Assembly: GCF_014643255.1 (NCBI RefSeq) | Contig: NZ_BMJI01000004.1 | Span: forward strand, 124,001 to 188,000 | Reading direction: 5' to 3' | From: Tersicoccus solisilvae | Lineage (GTDB): Bacteria > Actinomycetota > Actinomycetes > Actinomycetales > Micrococcaceae | DNA length: 64,000 nucleotides | In this document: one piece after another, positions 49,920 to 60,133 of the stretch | Numbering within the stretch: the first letter of the stretch is position 1 | Layout: each line of letters opens with the position of its first letter | Notes under the pieces: model-generated | Seen by the model: only the letters and a program-made list of their open reading frames with translations | Databases searched by the model: none | Told to the model about the DNA's origin: nothing | Translations under genes and position numbers: made by a program

Positions 49920-50549
49920 GTGGACGCCTCCGTGACGCTGCTGCTCCTGGACCTGGTGGGGGTCTACTTCTTCGCCGTGTCCGGTTCCCTGCTGGCGGCT
50001 CGGCAGCGGTTCGACCTGGTGGGCTCGCTGCTGCTCGCCTGCGTCGCCGGCCTCGGCGGCGGCGTGGTGCGGGACCTCGTGCTCGACGCCGGGCCACCGG
50101 TGGCGTTCTCCCAGCCGTTGTACCTGGTCCCCCCGGCCCTCGCCGTCGTCACGGTGTACTCCATCGAGGCGTCGGTGCAGCGCTTCAACCGGCTGCTCGT
50201 GGTGTTCGACGCCGCCGGTCTGGCCCTGTTCTGCGTCTCGGGGACGCTGATCGCGCTCGCCGCCCACCAGCACCCGGTGGCGGCGGTCCTGCTCGGGGTG
50301 ACGTCGGCCGTGGGCGGGGGCATCCTGCGCGACGTGATCGCGAACGTCACGCCGACGCTCTTCGACCAGCGCGAGTTCTACGCGATCCCCGCGTTCGTGG
50401 GGGCGGCGTTGACGGTGGTCGCCCAGACCGCGGGCGCACTCGGCGGCATCATCGTGGTGCCGATCATCGCGCTGGTGTTCGCGCTGCGGGTGGCCGGCCG
50501 CCGGCTGCGGTGGAGCATCCCGCTGGCCAGCCGCCACGTCGTGGACTGA
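49920..50549 (+). CDS. TRIC-type cation channel
   Basis: This 209-residue membrane protein of the TRIC/UPF0126 (YicG) family has seven helices arranged as two repeats. Each repeat carries the GGG-containing kinked motif: AGLGGGVVRDLVLD in the first and AVGGGILRDVIAN in the second. Bacterial members form trimers and conduct K+ or small solutes. It is divergent from the small acidic gene and followed closely by a convergent prenyl synthase. Confidence 0.88.
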   Translation: MDASVTLLLLDLVGVYFFAVSGSLLAARQRFDLVGSLLLACVAGLGGGVVRDLVLDAGPPVAFSQPLYLVPPALAVVTVYSIEASVQRFNRLLVVFDAAGLALFCVSGTLIALAAHQHPVAAVLLGVTSAVGGGILRDVIANVTPTLFDQREFYAIPAFVGAALTVVAQTAGALGGIIVVPIIALVFALRVAGRRLRWSIPLASRHVVD

Positions 50550-50559
50550 GGGCGGCGGC

Positions 50560-51648
50560 TCAGACCGCGCGGTCCACCACGGCTCGCGCGAACCCGATCA
50601 GCGCGTCCTTGACCGCTCCGTCCGGCAGCGGGTGCAGCGCGTCGACGGCGTCGTCGGCCCAGCGCCGTGCGACGGCCCAGGACTCCTCGGTGGCCGGGTG
50701 GTCGGCGACGGCCGCGACGGCCGCGCGCAGCGCCTCGTCGGACCCGAGATCGCCGTCGACCAGCTCCAGCACGCGGGCGGCGGACTCGTCGCCGCCGGCG
50801 GCCGCGCGCCGCAGCAGCAGGACGGGCAGGGTGGGGACGTGCTCGCGCAGGTCGGTGCCCGGGGTCTTGCCGGAGACGGCCCGCGCGCCGGTGACGTCGA
50901 TGACGTCGTCGGCCAGCTGGAAGGCGACGCCGATCCGCTCCCCGTAGGCGACCATCGTCTCGACGTAGGTCTCGTCGGCGCCCGCGAAGATGGCGCCGAG
51001 CTGGCCGCTGGCCGCGACCAGGGAACCGGTCTTGTCGGCGATCACGGACAGGTAGTGGGCCACGGGATCCTCGCCGTCCGCGGGTCCGACCGTCTCGTGC
51101 AGCTGGCCCAGGCACAGCCGCTCGAAGGTGCTGGCCTGGATCGCCAGCGCCCGCCCGCCGAGGTCGGAGACGAGCCGGGACGCGCGGGCGAACAGCAGGT
51201 CGCCGGCGAGGATCGCGACGGAGTTGCCCCAGATCTGGTGCGCGGAGGGGGCACCGCGGCGGAACTGGGCCGAGTCCATCACGTCGTCGTGGTACAGGGT
51301 GGCCAGATGGGTCATCTCCACGACCACCGCGGCCTGCTCGACCTCGTCGCGGTCGGGCTCCCCCAGGTGAGCGGCGAGGATGGTCAGCAACGGGCGGATC
51401 CGCTTGCCGCCGGCGTCGAAGAGGTGCCGGCTGATCGTGTCCGCGAGCGGGTCCGCGTGCGCGATCGAGGTGCGCAGGCGCTCCTCGACGCGGCTCAGGG
51501 AGGCGACGACGGCCGGGCCGAGTTCGGCGTGATCGGCGACGAGGGAGAACGCGGAGGGCAGCACCATCCCGGCGGTGGGGAGGCGGCCCGTCCCGGCACC
51601 GCCCGTGCGGCCGGGCGACGTCGTCTCGGCGTTCGCGGTTTCGTTCAC
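50560..51648 (-). CDS. Long-chain polyprenyl diphosphate synthase
   Basis: This 362-residue trans-prenyl synthase extends isoprenoid chains, presumably for the menaquinone side chain. The first aspartate-rich motif is in YHDDVMDSAQFRRGAPS and the second in FQLADDVIDVTG. The GTG start overlaps the stop of the reductase gene as GTGA, putting it in one operon with the methyltransferase and reductase. A TAGGGT hexamer six bases upstream might add an internal leaderless promoter. Chain length (C40-C50) cannot be set from sequence. Confidence 0.9.
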   Translation of the reverse strand: MNETANAETTSPGRTGGAGTGRLPTAGMVLPSAFSLVADHAELGPAVVASLSRVEERLRTSIAHADPLADTISRHLFDAGGKRIRPLLTILAAHLGEPDRDEVEQAAVVVEMTHLATLYHDDVMDSAQFRRGAPSAHQIWGNSVAILAGDLLFARASRLVSDLGGRALAIQASTFERLCLGQLHETVGPADGEDPVAHYLSVIADKTGSLVAASGQLGAIFAGADETYVETMVAYGERIGVAFQLADDVIDVTGARAVSGKTPGTDLREHVPTLPVLLLRRAAAGGDESAARVLELVDGDLGSDEALRAAVAAVADHPATEESWAVARRWADDAVDALHPLPDGAVKDALIGFARAVVDRAV

Positions 51649-52964
51649 GCCTCAACCCTAGCTTTCTGCCGGATCGCCACCGGACGCCGGGCGGCACCGG
51701 CCTGGTTGCCGGCCGGCGGCGTGAGCCGTTCCAGCAGGTGGATGGCCCGGTCCTCCAGGCCACCGGGACGATCCGTGAGGTTGGCGAGCATCCGCACCAC
51801 GAGGCGCAGCAGTGGGGGCGCGCTCATCCCGGTGCGCAGGGCCGCGTTCATCACCTGCGGGTGCCCGATCAGCTGGGCGAACATCGCACCGAGCCGGAAG
51901 TGCGAGCCCCACTGTCCGCGCACGACGTCGGGGTAGGCGGCCAGAGCCGCGTCGCGCCGGGCGGCGTCGGGGGCGGCGAGCGCGTCGACGATCCGCTCGG
52001 CGGCGAACCGGGCGGACTCCATGGCGTAGGAGATGCCCTCGCCGTTGAACGGGGAGACCATGCCACCGGCGTCGCCGAGCAGCAGCATGCCGGGCACCGC
52101 GTGCGGGGTCCGGTTGAAGCCCATCGGCAGGGCGGCGCCGCGGATCGGGCCCACCTGGTTCTCGGGGCGGTAGCCCCACTCCGCGGGCATCGCGGCGGTC
52201 CACTCGCGCAGCACCTGCCGGTAGTCGATCCGCCCGAACTGCTTCGACGAGTTGAGGATGCCGAGGCCCACGTTGGAGGTGCCGTCGCCGACGCCGAAGA
52301 TCCAGCCGTAGCCGGGCAGCGGGCGGCCGGAGGCGTCGGGCAGCTGCAGCCAGCCCTCCATCCAGTCGTCCTCGTGCCGGGGCGACGTGTAGTAGGTGCG
52401 CACGGCCACGCCGAGCGGCCGGTCCTCGCGCCGGTCGAGCCCGACGGAGAGGGCGGTGCGCGCGGAGTTGCCGTCGGCGGCGAGCACGACGTCGGCGTCG
52501 TACGTCCGCTCCTCGCCGGTGCGCCGCCCGTCGGCGTCGAGCACGCAGACCCGGACGCCGGTCACGCGGCCGGCGTCGTCGCGCACGGCCCCGAGCACGT
52601 TGTGGCCGGTCAGCACCGTGGCGCCCGCGGCCTCGGCGTGCCGGGCGAGGGCCTCGTCGAAGCCGAGCCGGGTGCGGACCAGCCCGTAGTCCGGGAAATC
52701 GGTGAGCTCGGGCCAGGGCACCTCGACGGTGCGGCCGGCGGCGATCAGGCGGAGCCCCTTCATCCGGCGCCAGCCGGCGTCGACCTCGTGGGGCAGCCCG
52801 ATGCGCTGCATCTCGCGGACGGCGCGCGGCGTGAGCCCGTCGCCGCACACCTTCTCCCGGGGGAAGTAGGTCTTCTCGAGGACGACGGTCTCGATCCCGG
52901 CCCGCGCCAGGTGCCAGGCCGCCGTGGACCCGGCCGGCCCGGCCCCGACGATGACGACGGTCAC
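51645..52964 (-). CDS. Geranylgeranyl-reductase family (MenJ-like) FAD enzyme
   Basis: This 439-residue flavoprotein has the FAD-binding [20 protein letters not shown] at the N terminus, [16 protein letters not shown], and [20 protein letters not shown]. By family and by context, between menG and the prenyl synthase gene, it probably reduces one double bond of the menaquinone isoprenoid chain, as MenJ does in Mycobacterium. The GTG start overlaps the methyltransferase stop as GTGA. No electron donor for it is evident in the operon. Confidence 0.85.
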   Translation of the reverse strand: MTVVIVGAGPAGSTAAWHLARAGIETVVLEKTYFPREKVCGDGLTPRAVREMQRIGLPHEVDAGWRRMKGLRLIAAGRTVEVPWPELTDFPDYGLVRTRLGFDEALARHAEAAGATVLTGHNVLGAVRDDAGRVTGVRVCVLDADGRRTGEERTYDADVVLAADGNSARTALSVGLDRREDRPLGVAVRTYYTSPRHEDDWMEGWLQLPDASGRPLPGYGWIFGVGDGTSNVGLGILNSSKQFGRIDYRQVLREWTAAMPAEWGYRPENQVGPIRGAALPMGFNRTPHAVPGMLLLGDAGGMVSPFNGEGISYAMESARFAAERIVDALAAPDAARRDAALAAYPDVVRGQWGSHFRLGAMFAQLIGHPQVMNAALRTGMSAPPLLRLVVRMLANLTDRPGGLEDRAIHLLERLTPPAGNQAGAARRPVAIRQKARVEA

Positions 52965-53686
52965 GACGTGGCGGTGCCGGCGGCCGGCTCCACCGCGGGC
53001 TTCGTCGCGCGGTGCACCGCGACGATGCCGCCGGTCAGGTTGCGGTATCGCACGTCGCTCCACCCGGTCGCGGTGAGCCAGGCGGCCAGTTCCTCCTGGT
53101 CGGGCCACGCGCGGATGGACTCGGCGAGATAGACGTAGGAGTCGGGATTGGAGGACACCGCGCGGGCGATCGGCGGGATGGCGCGCATCAGGTACTCGGT
53201 GTACAAGGTGCGGAACGGGGCGAACGTCGGTCGCGAGAACTCGGCGATCACGAGCGTTCCCCCGGGCTTCGTCACGCGCAGCATCTCGCGCAGCGCCTGC
53301 TTCGGGTCGTTGATGTTGCGCAGCCCGTAGGAGATGGTCGTCGCGTCGAACTCGTCGTCGCCGAACGGCAGGGCCATGGCGTCGGCCTGGACGAAGGTGA
53401 TGTCGGGGCGGCGGCGGCGGCCGACCTCGAGCATGCCCGGCGAGAAGTCGGCGGCGACCACGTCCACCCCCGCATCGGCGTAGGGCTCGCTCGAGGTGCC
53501 GGTCCCGGCGGCGAGGTCCAGCACACGCTGGCCACGGCGGGCGCCGACGGCGTCGACGACGATCCGGCGCCAGTACCGGACCTGGCCGGCCGAGAGAACG
53601 TCGTTGACCAGGTCGTAACGGGGGGCGACGTCGTCGAACATCCGCGCGACGTCGTCGGGATGCTTCTCCAGGGACGCGCGATTCAC
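52961..53686 (-). CDS. menG: Demethylmenaquinone methyltransferase
   Basis: This 241-residue SAM-dependent enzyme does the last nuclear methylation of menaquinone. It has the UbiE/MenG motifs: [20 protein letters not shown] at the N terminus, LDLAAGTGT as the SAM loop, and [20 protein letters not shown]. The GTG at 53686 is preceded by CAGAAT and six bases, a possible leaderless promoter. It leads a three-gene operon with the reductase and the prenyl synthase. Confidence 0.93.
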   Translation of the reverse strand: MNRASLEKHPDDVARMFDDVAPRYDLVNDVLSAGQVRYWRRIVVDAVGARRGQRVLDLAAGTGTSSEPYADAGVDVVAADFSPGMLEVGRRRRPDITFVQADAMALPFGDDEFDATTISYGLRNINDPKQALREMLRVTKPGGTLVIAEFSRPTFAPFRTLYTEYLMRAIPPIARAVSSNPDSYVYLAESIRAWPDQEELAAWLTATGWSDVRYRNLTGGIVAVHRATKPAVEPAAGTATS

Positions 53687-53790
53687 CCGCCCATTCTGGC
53701 ACGCCGGCCACGGCACCGATGCGGCGCGACCGATGATTCGCCCGGAGCGGACGGGGCGACGCGTGCGCCGGTCCCGGACGTGCGGCCGAG

Positions 53791-53796
53791 TAGATT
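53791..53796 (+). promoter_or_regulatory. -10 element for menF
   Basis: TAGATT lies nine bases before the ATG, giving a leader of at most a few nucleotides. Confidence 0.5.
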
Positions 53797-53805
53797 GGGG
53801 GCACC

Positions 53806-55206
53806 ATGGCCTCCGTTTCCTCGCGGGTGGGCGGGGAGTTCTCCCCGGCCGGCACCGCCCCCGACCGCGACCCCGTCGCCCCGTCGCTCTGCGCCATCAC
53901 CGTTCCGCTGGATCCGGCCCGGTTGCCGGGCGGGCTGGTGGGCCTGGTCGAGACGACCCGGCGCGTGGGGCTGCCCGCGGTCTGGCTGCGGCGCGGGAAC
54001 GGACTGGTCGGCATCGGCACGGCCGCGCGCTATACGGCCTCCGGGCCGGAGCGCTTCGCCCGGGCCCGGCAGTGGTGGCGGCAGATCGCCGCGTCCGCCC
54101 GGCGCGAGAACCACGTGGGTGGGCCCGGAACCGGCCCGCTCGCGTTCGGGTCCTTCGCGTTCGCCGACGACTCCGGCTTCGACTCGCGGCTGATCGTGCC
54201 CGCGCTGGTGGTCGGGGCCGCGGAGGACGGCCGGTGCTGGCTGACCCAGCAGGTGGTGGGGGACGACGCGCCCACGGCGGCGTCGGCCCACGCGGCGTTC
54301 GCGGCGCTCGCCTCCGGATCGACCGCCCCGGCGGAACCGGCCGCCTCGGCCGGGGGACGCGTACGCGACGGCTCCCTGAGCGGGGACCAGTGGATGGACG
54401 CCGTCGCCGCCGGCGTGCGCCGGATCGCCGCCGGCGAGCTGCACAAGCTCGTGCTGGCCCGGGACGTCGTCGTCGAACTCGACGCGCCGGTGGAGCCGGC
54501 CACCGTGCTCACCGACCTCGCCGAGCGGTACCGGGACTGCTGGACGTACTCGGTGGAGGGGCTCGTCGGGTCCACGCCGGAGATGCTGATCAAGGTCGAG
54601 GACAACGTGGCGCGGGCCAGGGTGCTCGCCGGAACCCTGGACCGGGCGACCGCCCCCGCCGACGATCCCGACTACGCGCAACGGGTGCTGTGGGGTTCCC
54701 GCAAGCAGCGGCAGGAGCACGAGTTCGCGATCAACTCGCTGCTGGACCGGCTCACCAGCTACACCGACACCATGACGGTCTCCAGCGAGCCGTTCGTCCT
54801 GGAGCTGCCGAACGTGTGGCACCTGGCCTCGGACGTGACCGCGGTGCTCAACGACGCCCCCTCCCCCACCGGCAAGCACCGCACTCCGGGGGCGCTCGCG
54901 CTGGCCGAGGCGCTGCACCCGACCGCGGCGGTGTGCGGGACGCCGACGGCGACCGCCGCCGCGCTGATCGGCGAGCTCGAGCACCTGGACCGGGGACCGT
55001 ACGCGGGGCCGGTCGGCTGGGTGGATGCCACCGGCAACGGCGAGTGGGGCATCGCCCTGCGCGGGGCGGTGCTGGAGGGCCCGACGACGGCGCGGCTGTT
55101 CGCCGGCTGCGGCATCGTGGCGGCGTCGGACCCGGCCGCGGAGCTGCGGGAGACCTGGGCGAAGTTCCGCCCCATGCTGCAGGCCCTCGGCGTCCAGGCG
55201 CACTGA
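53806..55206 (+). CDS. menF: Isochorismate synthase
   Basis: This 466-residue chorismate-using enzyme starts menaquinone synthesis. The C-terminal half holds the conserved core: [35 protein letters not shown], and [20 protein letters not shown] with Mg-site residues. The N-terminal third is variable. It is divergent from menG, so the pathway is controlled from this 120-bp gap. The related entC/dhbC genes act in siderophore synthesis, but the menaquinone neighbours make menF the better choice. Confidence 0.9.
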   Translation: MASVSSRVGGEFSPAGTAPDRDPVAPSLCAITVPLDPARLPGGLVGLVETTRRVGLPAVWLRRGNGLVGIGTAARYTASGPERFARARQWWRQIAASARRENHVGGPGTGPLAFGSFAFADDSGFDSRLIVPALVVGAAEDGRCWLTQQVVGDDAPTAASAHAAFAALASGSTAPAEPAASAGGRVRDGSLSGDQWMDAVAAGVRRIAAGELHKLVLARDVVVELDAPVEPATVLTDLAERYRDCWTYSVEGLVGSTPEMLIKVEDNVARARVLAGTLDRATAPADDPDYAQRVLWGSRKQRQEHEFAINSLLDRLTSYTDTMTVSSEPFVLELPNVWHLASDVTAVLNDAPSPTGKHRTPGALALAEALHPTAAVCGTPTATAAALIGELEHLDRGPYAGPVGWVDATGNGEWGIALRGAVLEGPTTARLFAGCGIVAASDPAAELRETWAKFRPMLQALGVQAH

Positions 55207-55328
55207 GACCGGCGCGCGAAACAACACCGACACGTGACGTGGTGCATACTCGTGGAAGCATGCGCATCGACGCCGTTCGTCACCGCACCGTTGCCTGCCC
55301 GCTGCCTGCCCGTTCACAGGAGGACGCC

Positions 55329-56252
55329 TTGCGCTCACGACTGCTCGCTTCTGCCCTCGCCCTCACGGTCCTGACGACCGTGGCCGGCTGCGCCAACAGC
55401 GACACCCCCGCCGCTCCGGCCACGAACGCCTCCGGCGGGTCGGTGGCCAGCTTCGACCCGACGACCATCGCGAAGGACGACGCGCTCGCCGCGCAGGTCC
55501 CCGCCGCGCTGAAGTCGAAGGGCACCCTGACCATCGGCTCGGACACCTCCTACGCCCCGGCCGAGTTCCTCAAGGACGACAACCAGACGGCGCAGGGCTA
55601 CGACATCGACTTCGCCAAGGCCATCGGCGCGAAGCTCGGCCTGAAGGTGACCGTCCAGACCGCCAAGTTCCCGTCGATCCTCCCGGGGCTGGGCACCAAG
55701 TACGACCTCGGCATCTCCTCCTTCACGATCAACCCCGAGCGGCTCAAGGCCGTGAACATGGTGTCCTACTTCAAGGCCGGCACCCAGTGGGCGGTCAAGA
55801 AGGGCAACCCGAAGGGCATCTCCCTCGACGACATCTGCGGCAAGACCGTGGGCGTGCAGACGGGCACCGTGCAGGAGGAGCCGGACCTCTCCGACCGCAG
55901 CGCCAAGTGCAAGGCCGACGGCAAGGACGCGATCTCCATCGTGTCGCTGGAGAACCAGACCGACGTCACCACCCGGCTGGTCAACGGCAGCATCGACGCG
56001 ATGGCCGCCGACTCGCCGATCATCAACTACGCGCTGACCCAGACCAACGACCAGCTGGAGAAGCTCGGCGACGTGTACGACGCCGCGCCGCAGGCCATCA
56101 CGGTCAAGAAGTCCGACACCGCGACGGCCCAGCTCGTGCAGAAGACCATGCAGAGCCTCATCGACGACGGCAGCTACCAGAAGATCCTCGAGTCCTGGAA
56201 CAACGCCGACGGCGCCGTCACGACCTCAGAGCTGAACCCGGCGCAGTCGTGA
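55329..56252 (+). CDS. Amino-acid ABC transporter lipoprotein
   Basis: This 307-residue periplasmic-type substrate-binding protein is anchored as a lipoprotein: the signal ends TVLTTVAGC, a lipobox with the lipidated Cys about 20 residues from the start. The mature part has the SBP_bac_3 fold ([36 protein letters not shown]) for polar amino acids. The start is a rare TTG at 55329, chosen because AGGAGG lies six bases before it and because the signal peptide then begins properly; ATG 55260 would add 23 unlikely residues. It overlaps the permease gene as GTGA. Confidence 0.88.
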   Translation: MRSRLLASALALTVLTTVAGCANSDTPAAPATNASGGSVASFDPTTIAKDDALAAQVPAALKSKGTLTIGSDTSYAPAEFLKDDNQTAQGYDIDFAKAIGAKLGLKVTVQTAKFPSILPGLGTKYDLGISSFTINPERLKAVNMVSYFKAGTQWAVKKGNPKGISLDDICGKTVGVQTGTVQEEPDLSDRSAKCKADGKDAISIVSLENQTDVTTRLVNGSIDAMAADSPIINYALTQTNDQLEKLGDVYDAAPQAITVKKSDTATAQLVQKTMQSLIDDGSYQKILESWNNADGAVTTSELNPAQS

Positions 56253-57286
56253 GCGAGGGTGCCCCAGCACAGCGGTCCGGCGCGAGGGCCGCGTCCGCGT
56301 CGTCCGTCGGCGGTTCCGGCGACCGGCCGGAACTGATCCGCGCCGTCCCCGTCCGCCACCCGTGGCGGTGGGTGGGCGCCGCCGTCGTCCTCCTGTGCGT
56401 GGCTCTGCTGGCGCAGAGCCTCGTGACGAATCAGAACTACCGCTGGGACGTCGTCGCCAAGTACCTCCTGGACGTGCGCGTCATCCAGGGCGTCGGCTGG
56501 ACGCTGCTGCTGACCGTGCTGTCCATGGCCATCGCGATCGTCCTCGCGATCACGCTGGCGCTGATGCGGCAGTCGGACAACCCACTGTTCCGCTACGTCA
56601 GCTGGGTGTGGGTGTGGTTCTTCCGCGGCACTCCCGTCTACACCCAGCTGGTGTTCTGGGGCCTGGTGGCGACGCTGTACCCGAAGATCGCCCTCGGCAT
56701 CCCCTTCGGGCCGGAGTTCTTCTCGATCAACACGTCCGACCTGGTGGGCACCTACTTCTGGCCGGCCACGCTCGGCCTGGCGCTGAACGAGTCGGCGTAC
56801 CTGGCGGAGATCTTCCGTGCCGGCCTGAAGTCCGTCGACTCCGGGCAGGAGGAGGCCGCCGAGGCGCTGGGCATGCGCAAGTCCGTGATCATGCGGCGCA
56901 TCGTGCTTCCCCAGGCCATGCGGGTGATCGTGCCGCCCACCGGCAACGAGACCATCGGCATGCTCAAGACGACGTCGCTCGTGCTGGCCGTGCCGTTCTC
57001 CCTCGACCTGACCTTCACGACCAACGCCATCGCCAACCGCATCTACCTGCCGATCCCGCTGCTCATCGTGGCGGCCCTCTGGTACCTCGTGATCACGAGC
57101 ATCCTCATGGTCGGCCAGTACTACATCGAGCGACACTTCGGGCGCGGTGTGGACGCCGACTCCCCGGCCCCCGTCCGGGTGCAGCCGGCGGCGCACGACA
57201 CGGCCTCCGACGACGCCGCCGTCCGGTCGCGCACCGGCGAGGGCGATCTCCCCGGCAACCGCGGCGCAGGAGGCGACGGACGATGA
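56249..57286 (+). CDS. Amino-acid ABC transporter permease
   Basis: This 345-residue HisM-type permease has the ATPase-docking EAA loop [21 protein letters not shown]. The N-terminal 40 residues are Ser/Ala/Arg-rich and cytosolic, and the C-terminal 50 are hydrophilic. It forms the channel of the importer with the ATPase encoded next. Overlaps on both sides (GTGA and ATGA) tie the three genes into one operon. Confidence 0.92.
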   Translation: MSEGAPAQRSGARAASASSVGGSGDRPELIRAVPVRHPWRWVGAAVVLLCVALLAQSLVTNQNYRWDVVAKYLLDVRVIQGVGWTLLLTVLSMAIAIVLAITLALMRQSDNPLFRYVSWVWVWFFRGTPVYTQLVFWGLVATLYPKIALGIPFGPEFFSINTSDLVGTYFWPATLGLALNESAYLAEIFRAGLKSVDSGQEEAAEALGMRKSVIMRRIVLPQAMRVIVPPTGNETIGMLKTTSLVLAVPFSLDLTFTTNAIANRIYLPIPLLIVAALWYLVITSILMVGQYYIERHFGRGVDADSPAPVRVQPAAHDTASDDAAVRSRTGEGDLPGNRGAGGDGR

Positions 57287-58089
57287 CGAGCCAGACCACC
57301 GGGACCGCTCCCACCGCGGAGCGCCGCGCCCACCCCCTGGTGCGGATCGAGGGCCTGCACAAGTTCTTCGGCGACCACCACGTGCTGCGGGGCATCGACC
57401 TGACGGTCAACCGCGGCGAGGTGTGCGTCGTCGTCGGTCCGTCCGGTTCCGGCAAGTCGACCGTGCTGCGCTGCGTGAATCAGCTCGAGACGATCAGCGC
57501 CGGCCGGATCTTCATCGGCGACGAGCTGATCGGCTATCGCGAGCACGGGGGCCGGCTGCACGACCTCACCCCGCGGCAGATCGCGGCCCAGCGCCGCGAG
57601 GTCGGCATGGTGTTCCAGCGGTTCAACCTGTTCCCGCACATGACCGCGCTGCAGAACGTCATCGAAGCGCCCGTCCAGGTCAAGGGCGTGAAGAAGGGCG
57701 ACGCGGTCAAGCGGGCGCACGAGCTGCTCGACCGGGTCGGGCTGGCCGAGCGGGCCGGGCACTACCCCTCGCAGCTCTCCGGGGGCCAGCAGCAGCGCGT
57801 GGCGATCGCCCGGGCGCTGGCCATGGAGCCCGAGCTGATGCTGTTCGACGAGCCCACCTCGGCGCTCGACCCGGAGCTGGTCGGCGACGTGCTCGAGGTG
57901 ATGAAGGATCTCGCCCGGTCCGGCATGACCATGATGGTCGTGACCCACGAGATGGGCTTCGCCCGCGAGGTCGGCGACACCCTCGTGTTCATGGACCAGG
58001 GCGCCGTCGTCGAGTCCGGCCACCCCCGTGAGGTGCTCGGCAACCCGAAGAACCCGCGCACCCAGGAGTTCCTCTCCAAGGTGCTCTGA
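57283..58089 (+). CDS. Amino-acid ABC transporter ATPase
   Basis: This 268-residue GlnQ/HisP-type ATPase has Walker [10 protein letters not shown] at 52-60, the Q-loop [12 protein letters not shown], signature LSGGQQQR, Walker [14 protein letters not shown] and the switch His in VVTHEMGF. It drives uptake with the two preceding gene products. A strong terminator follows. Confidence 0.95.
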   Translation: MTSQTTGTAPTAERRAHPLVRIEGLHKFFGDHHVLRGIDLTVNRGEVCVVVGPSGSGKSTVLRCVNQLETISAGRIFIGDELIGYREHGGRLHDLTPRQIAAQRREVGMVFQRFNLFPHMTALQNVIEAPVQVKGVKKGDAVKRAHELLDRVGLAERAGHYPSQLSGGQQQRVAIARALAMEPELMLFDEPTSALDPELVGDVLEVMKDLARSGMTMMVVTHEMGFAREVGDTLVFMDQGAVVESGHPREVLGNPKNPRTQEFLSKVL

Positions 58090-58105
58090 GGCAGGCTCGC
58101 TGGCG

Positions 58106-58144
58106 CGACGCCCCCCGGAAACCCGTTCGGTCCGGGGGGCGTCG
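58106..58144. terminator. Terminator after the ABC operon
   Basis: A perfect 14-bp stem (CGACGCCCCCCGGA) with an 11-nt loop lies 17 nt after the ATPase stop, in the gap before the convergent menD. Confidence 0.85.
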
Positions 58145-58247
58145 TGCGTTCGCGGTACGGCCGCACGCTTCCCGGACATGCCGGACGCCCTCGGGGACAG
58201 GCGTTGCCTCCGGGACGGGGACGCCGTGTCGTCTCTCGGCGGGCCGG

Positions 58248-60014
58248 TCAGCCGACGACGTCGGCCGCCGCGGCCGCGAACGACGCGTGCAGGTCCGCGA
58301 GCCGGGTCCGGTCGGCGACCACCTCGATCACGCTGCGGCCGCGAATCGGCGCCGCGAGGGCGGCGTCGAGGGCCTCGAGTTCCGCGACGCGCTGGTATCG
58401 GACCCCGTAGGCGGCGGCGAGGGATGCCAGGTGGACCTGCTGCGGGGTGCCGAAGAGTCGCTCGACGGCGCTCGTCCAGCCCGGCCGCCGGGCCACCCGG
58501 CCGTGCTCGAGCAGCCCGAAGATCGCTCCCCCGGCATCGTTGAGGACGACCGCCTGCAGGTCCGGCTCGGGCTCCCCCGCCCCGAGGTACCAGCCGGTGG
58601 CGTCGTGCAGGTAGGTCACGTCCCCGAGCAGCACCCGCACCGGCCGGCCGGTGCCGAGCGCGACGCCGGACACGGTGGAGATGGTGCCGTCGATGCCGGC
58701 GACGCCGCGGTTGGCGATCACCCGCTGCGGTCCGGGTCCGGCGACCGGGGCCATCAGGTCGAGGTCGCGGATGGGGTTGGAGGACCCGGCGACGAGGATG
58801 TCGTCCGTGGCCGGCCACAGCCGCGCGGCCAGCAGGGGGCCGTTGACGCCGTGCCCGTCCCGGGCGTCGGCCGCGGCGATCTCGACGAGCCGACCGGCCA
58901 GGCGTCCGCCGGCTTCCTGCCAGTCGGCGGCCCAGCCGTCCGGGCCGGCCCCGGCGAACTCGGCCAGTTCGGCGCCGTCGGCGATCACCCGCTCGCGGCG
59001 GCGGCCCGGGTCGAACCAGGCGACCGGGGCCGGGGCGAAGAGGGCGGTCTCGACCTCTGGGCGGTTCAGCAGCGCGGCCACCGGCCGGCTGAGCGTGGGC
59101 CGGCCGAACAGCACCACCCGCTCCACCCGGTCCAGCATGTGCGGCAGCAGCAGCCGGTAGGCGGCGACGGACGTGACGCCGTGCCGCGCGTTCGAGGAGG
59201 GTTCGGCGAGCAGCGGCAGGCCCAGCCCCCCGGCGAAGAGGGCGGCCTCCGGTCCGGCACCGTCCCCGGCGACGACGACGGTGCGGTGGGTCGCCGTAGT
59301 GGCGGACGGCACCAGGGCGGACGGTCCGGTGCGGGGCGTCCCGGCAGCGTCCGTCGTGATCGTCGGAGTCGAGGCGTGCGCGGTCGATGTCGTCGCGCCG
59401 CCGACCGCCACCGGGTCCTCCGCCGGCACGAGCGGGTCCCGGAACGCGAGGTTGAGCTGGACCGGGCCCGGCGCCGCGACCGGGGCGAAGGAGAACGCCG
59501 GGTCGCTCGGCGGGAGCAGACCGTTCGCGGCCGACAGCACCCGGCCGGCGGCGTCGAGCGCGGCAGCCACGTCGTCGGCGGGCACGTCGATCGCCTCGCG
59601 CACGTGCACCCCGAACAGCCCCGCCTGCCGGGTGGTCTGATTCGCGCCCGTGCCGCGCAGTTCCTCGGGACGGTCGGCGCTGAGCACGAGCAGCGGCACG
59701 GCGCTGTGGTTCGCCTCCATCACCGCGGGCATCAGGTTCCCGACGGCGGTGCCGCTGGTGGTCACCACGGCCGCCGGGACGCCGGTGCCACGCGCCAGCC
59801 CGAGGGCCGTGAAGCCGGCGGACCGTTCGTCGATCCGCACGTGCAGCCGCAGCCGGCCGTGCGGGACGGCGGGCGAGTCGACCGGCGTCGCGACCTCGGC
59901 CAGCGCGTACGCCAGCGGGGCGCTGCGCGAACCCGGGCAGATCACGACGTCGCGCACCCCGCCGTCGATCAGCAGGCGCACCACCGCGCGGGCCACCGTC
60001 ATCGCATCAGTCAC
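58248..60014 (-). CDS. menD: MenD (SEPHCHC synthase)
   Basis: This 588-residue thiamine-diphosphate enzyme condenses isochorismate with 2-oxoglutarate. The N-terminal part has VVICPGSRSAPLAYAL, RIDERSAGFTALGLARGTG (catalytic Glu) and VTTSGTAVGNLMPAV. The C-terminal half, with IANRGVAGIDGTISTVSG and LLGDVTYLHD, binds the cofactor. A spacer of about 45 residues (near 210-255) is Thr/Ala-rich and non-conserved. The GTG at 60014 is preceded by CATGAT and six bases; ATG at 60002 is an alternative. It stands apart from menF by the ABC operon. Confidence 0.94.
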   Translation of the reverse strand: MTDAMTVARAVVRLLIDGGVRDVVICPGSRSAPLAYALAEVATPVDSPAVPHGRLRLHVRIDERSAGFTALGLARGTGVPAAVVTTSGTAVGNLMPAVMEANHSAVPLLVLSADRPEELRGTGANQTTRQAGLFGVHVREAIDVPADDVAAALDAAGRVLSAANGLLPPSDPAFSFAPVAAPGPVQLNLAFRDPLVPAEDPVAVGGATTSTAHASTPTITTDAAGTPRTGPSALVPSATTATHRTVVVAGDGAGPEAALFAGGLGLPLLAEPSSNARHGVTSVAAYRLLLPHMLDRVERVVLFGRPTLSRPVAALLNRPEVETALFAPAPVAWFDPGRRRERVIADGAELAEFAGAGPDGWAADWQEAGGRLAGRLVEIAAADARDGHGVNGPLLAARLWPATDDILVAGSSNPIRDLDLMAPVAGPGPQRVIANRGVAGIDGTISTVSGVALGTGRPVRVLLGDVTYLHDATGWYLGAGEPEPDLQAVVLNDAGGAIFGLLEHGRVARRPGWTSAVERLFGTPQQVHLASLAAAYGVRYQRVAELEALDAALAAPIRGRSVIEVVADRTRLADLHASFAAAAADVVG

Positions 60015-60070
60015 CGCTCCATCATGCCGCGACGGCCGGCCGCACCGTGACGACCCGTCAGCGTCCGCAC

Positions 60071-60114
60071 CCGGAACGACCCGGCAGCGCAGGTAGGCGC
60101 GCCGGGTCGTCCGG
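60071..60114 (-). terminator. phoX terminator
   Basis: An imperfect stem pairs CCGG and ACGACCCGGC (60071-60085) with GCCGGGTCGTCCGG (60101-60114), leaving one bulged A, 19 nt after the phoX stop. Confidence 0.6.
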
Positions 60115-60133
60115 GGTTCGGCTGGAGGGGGGG

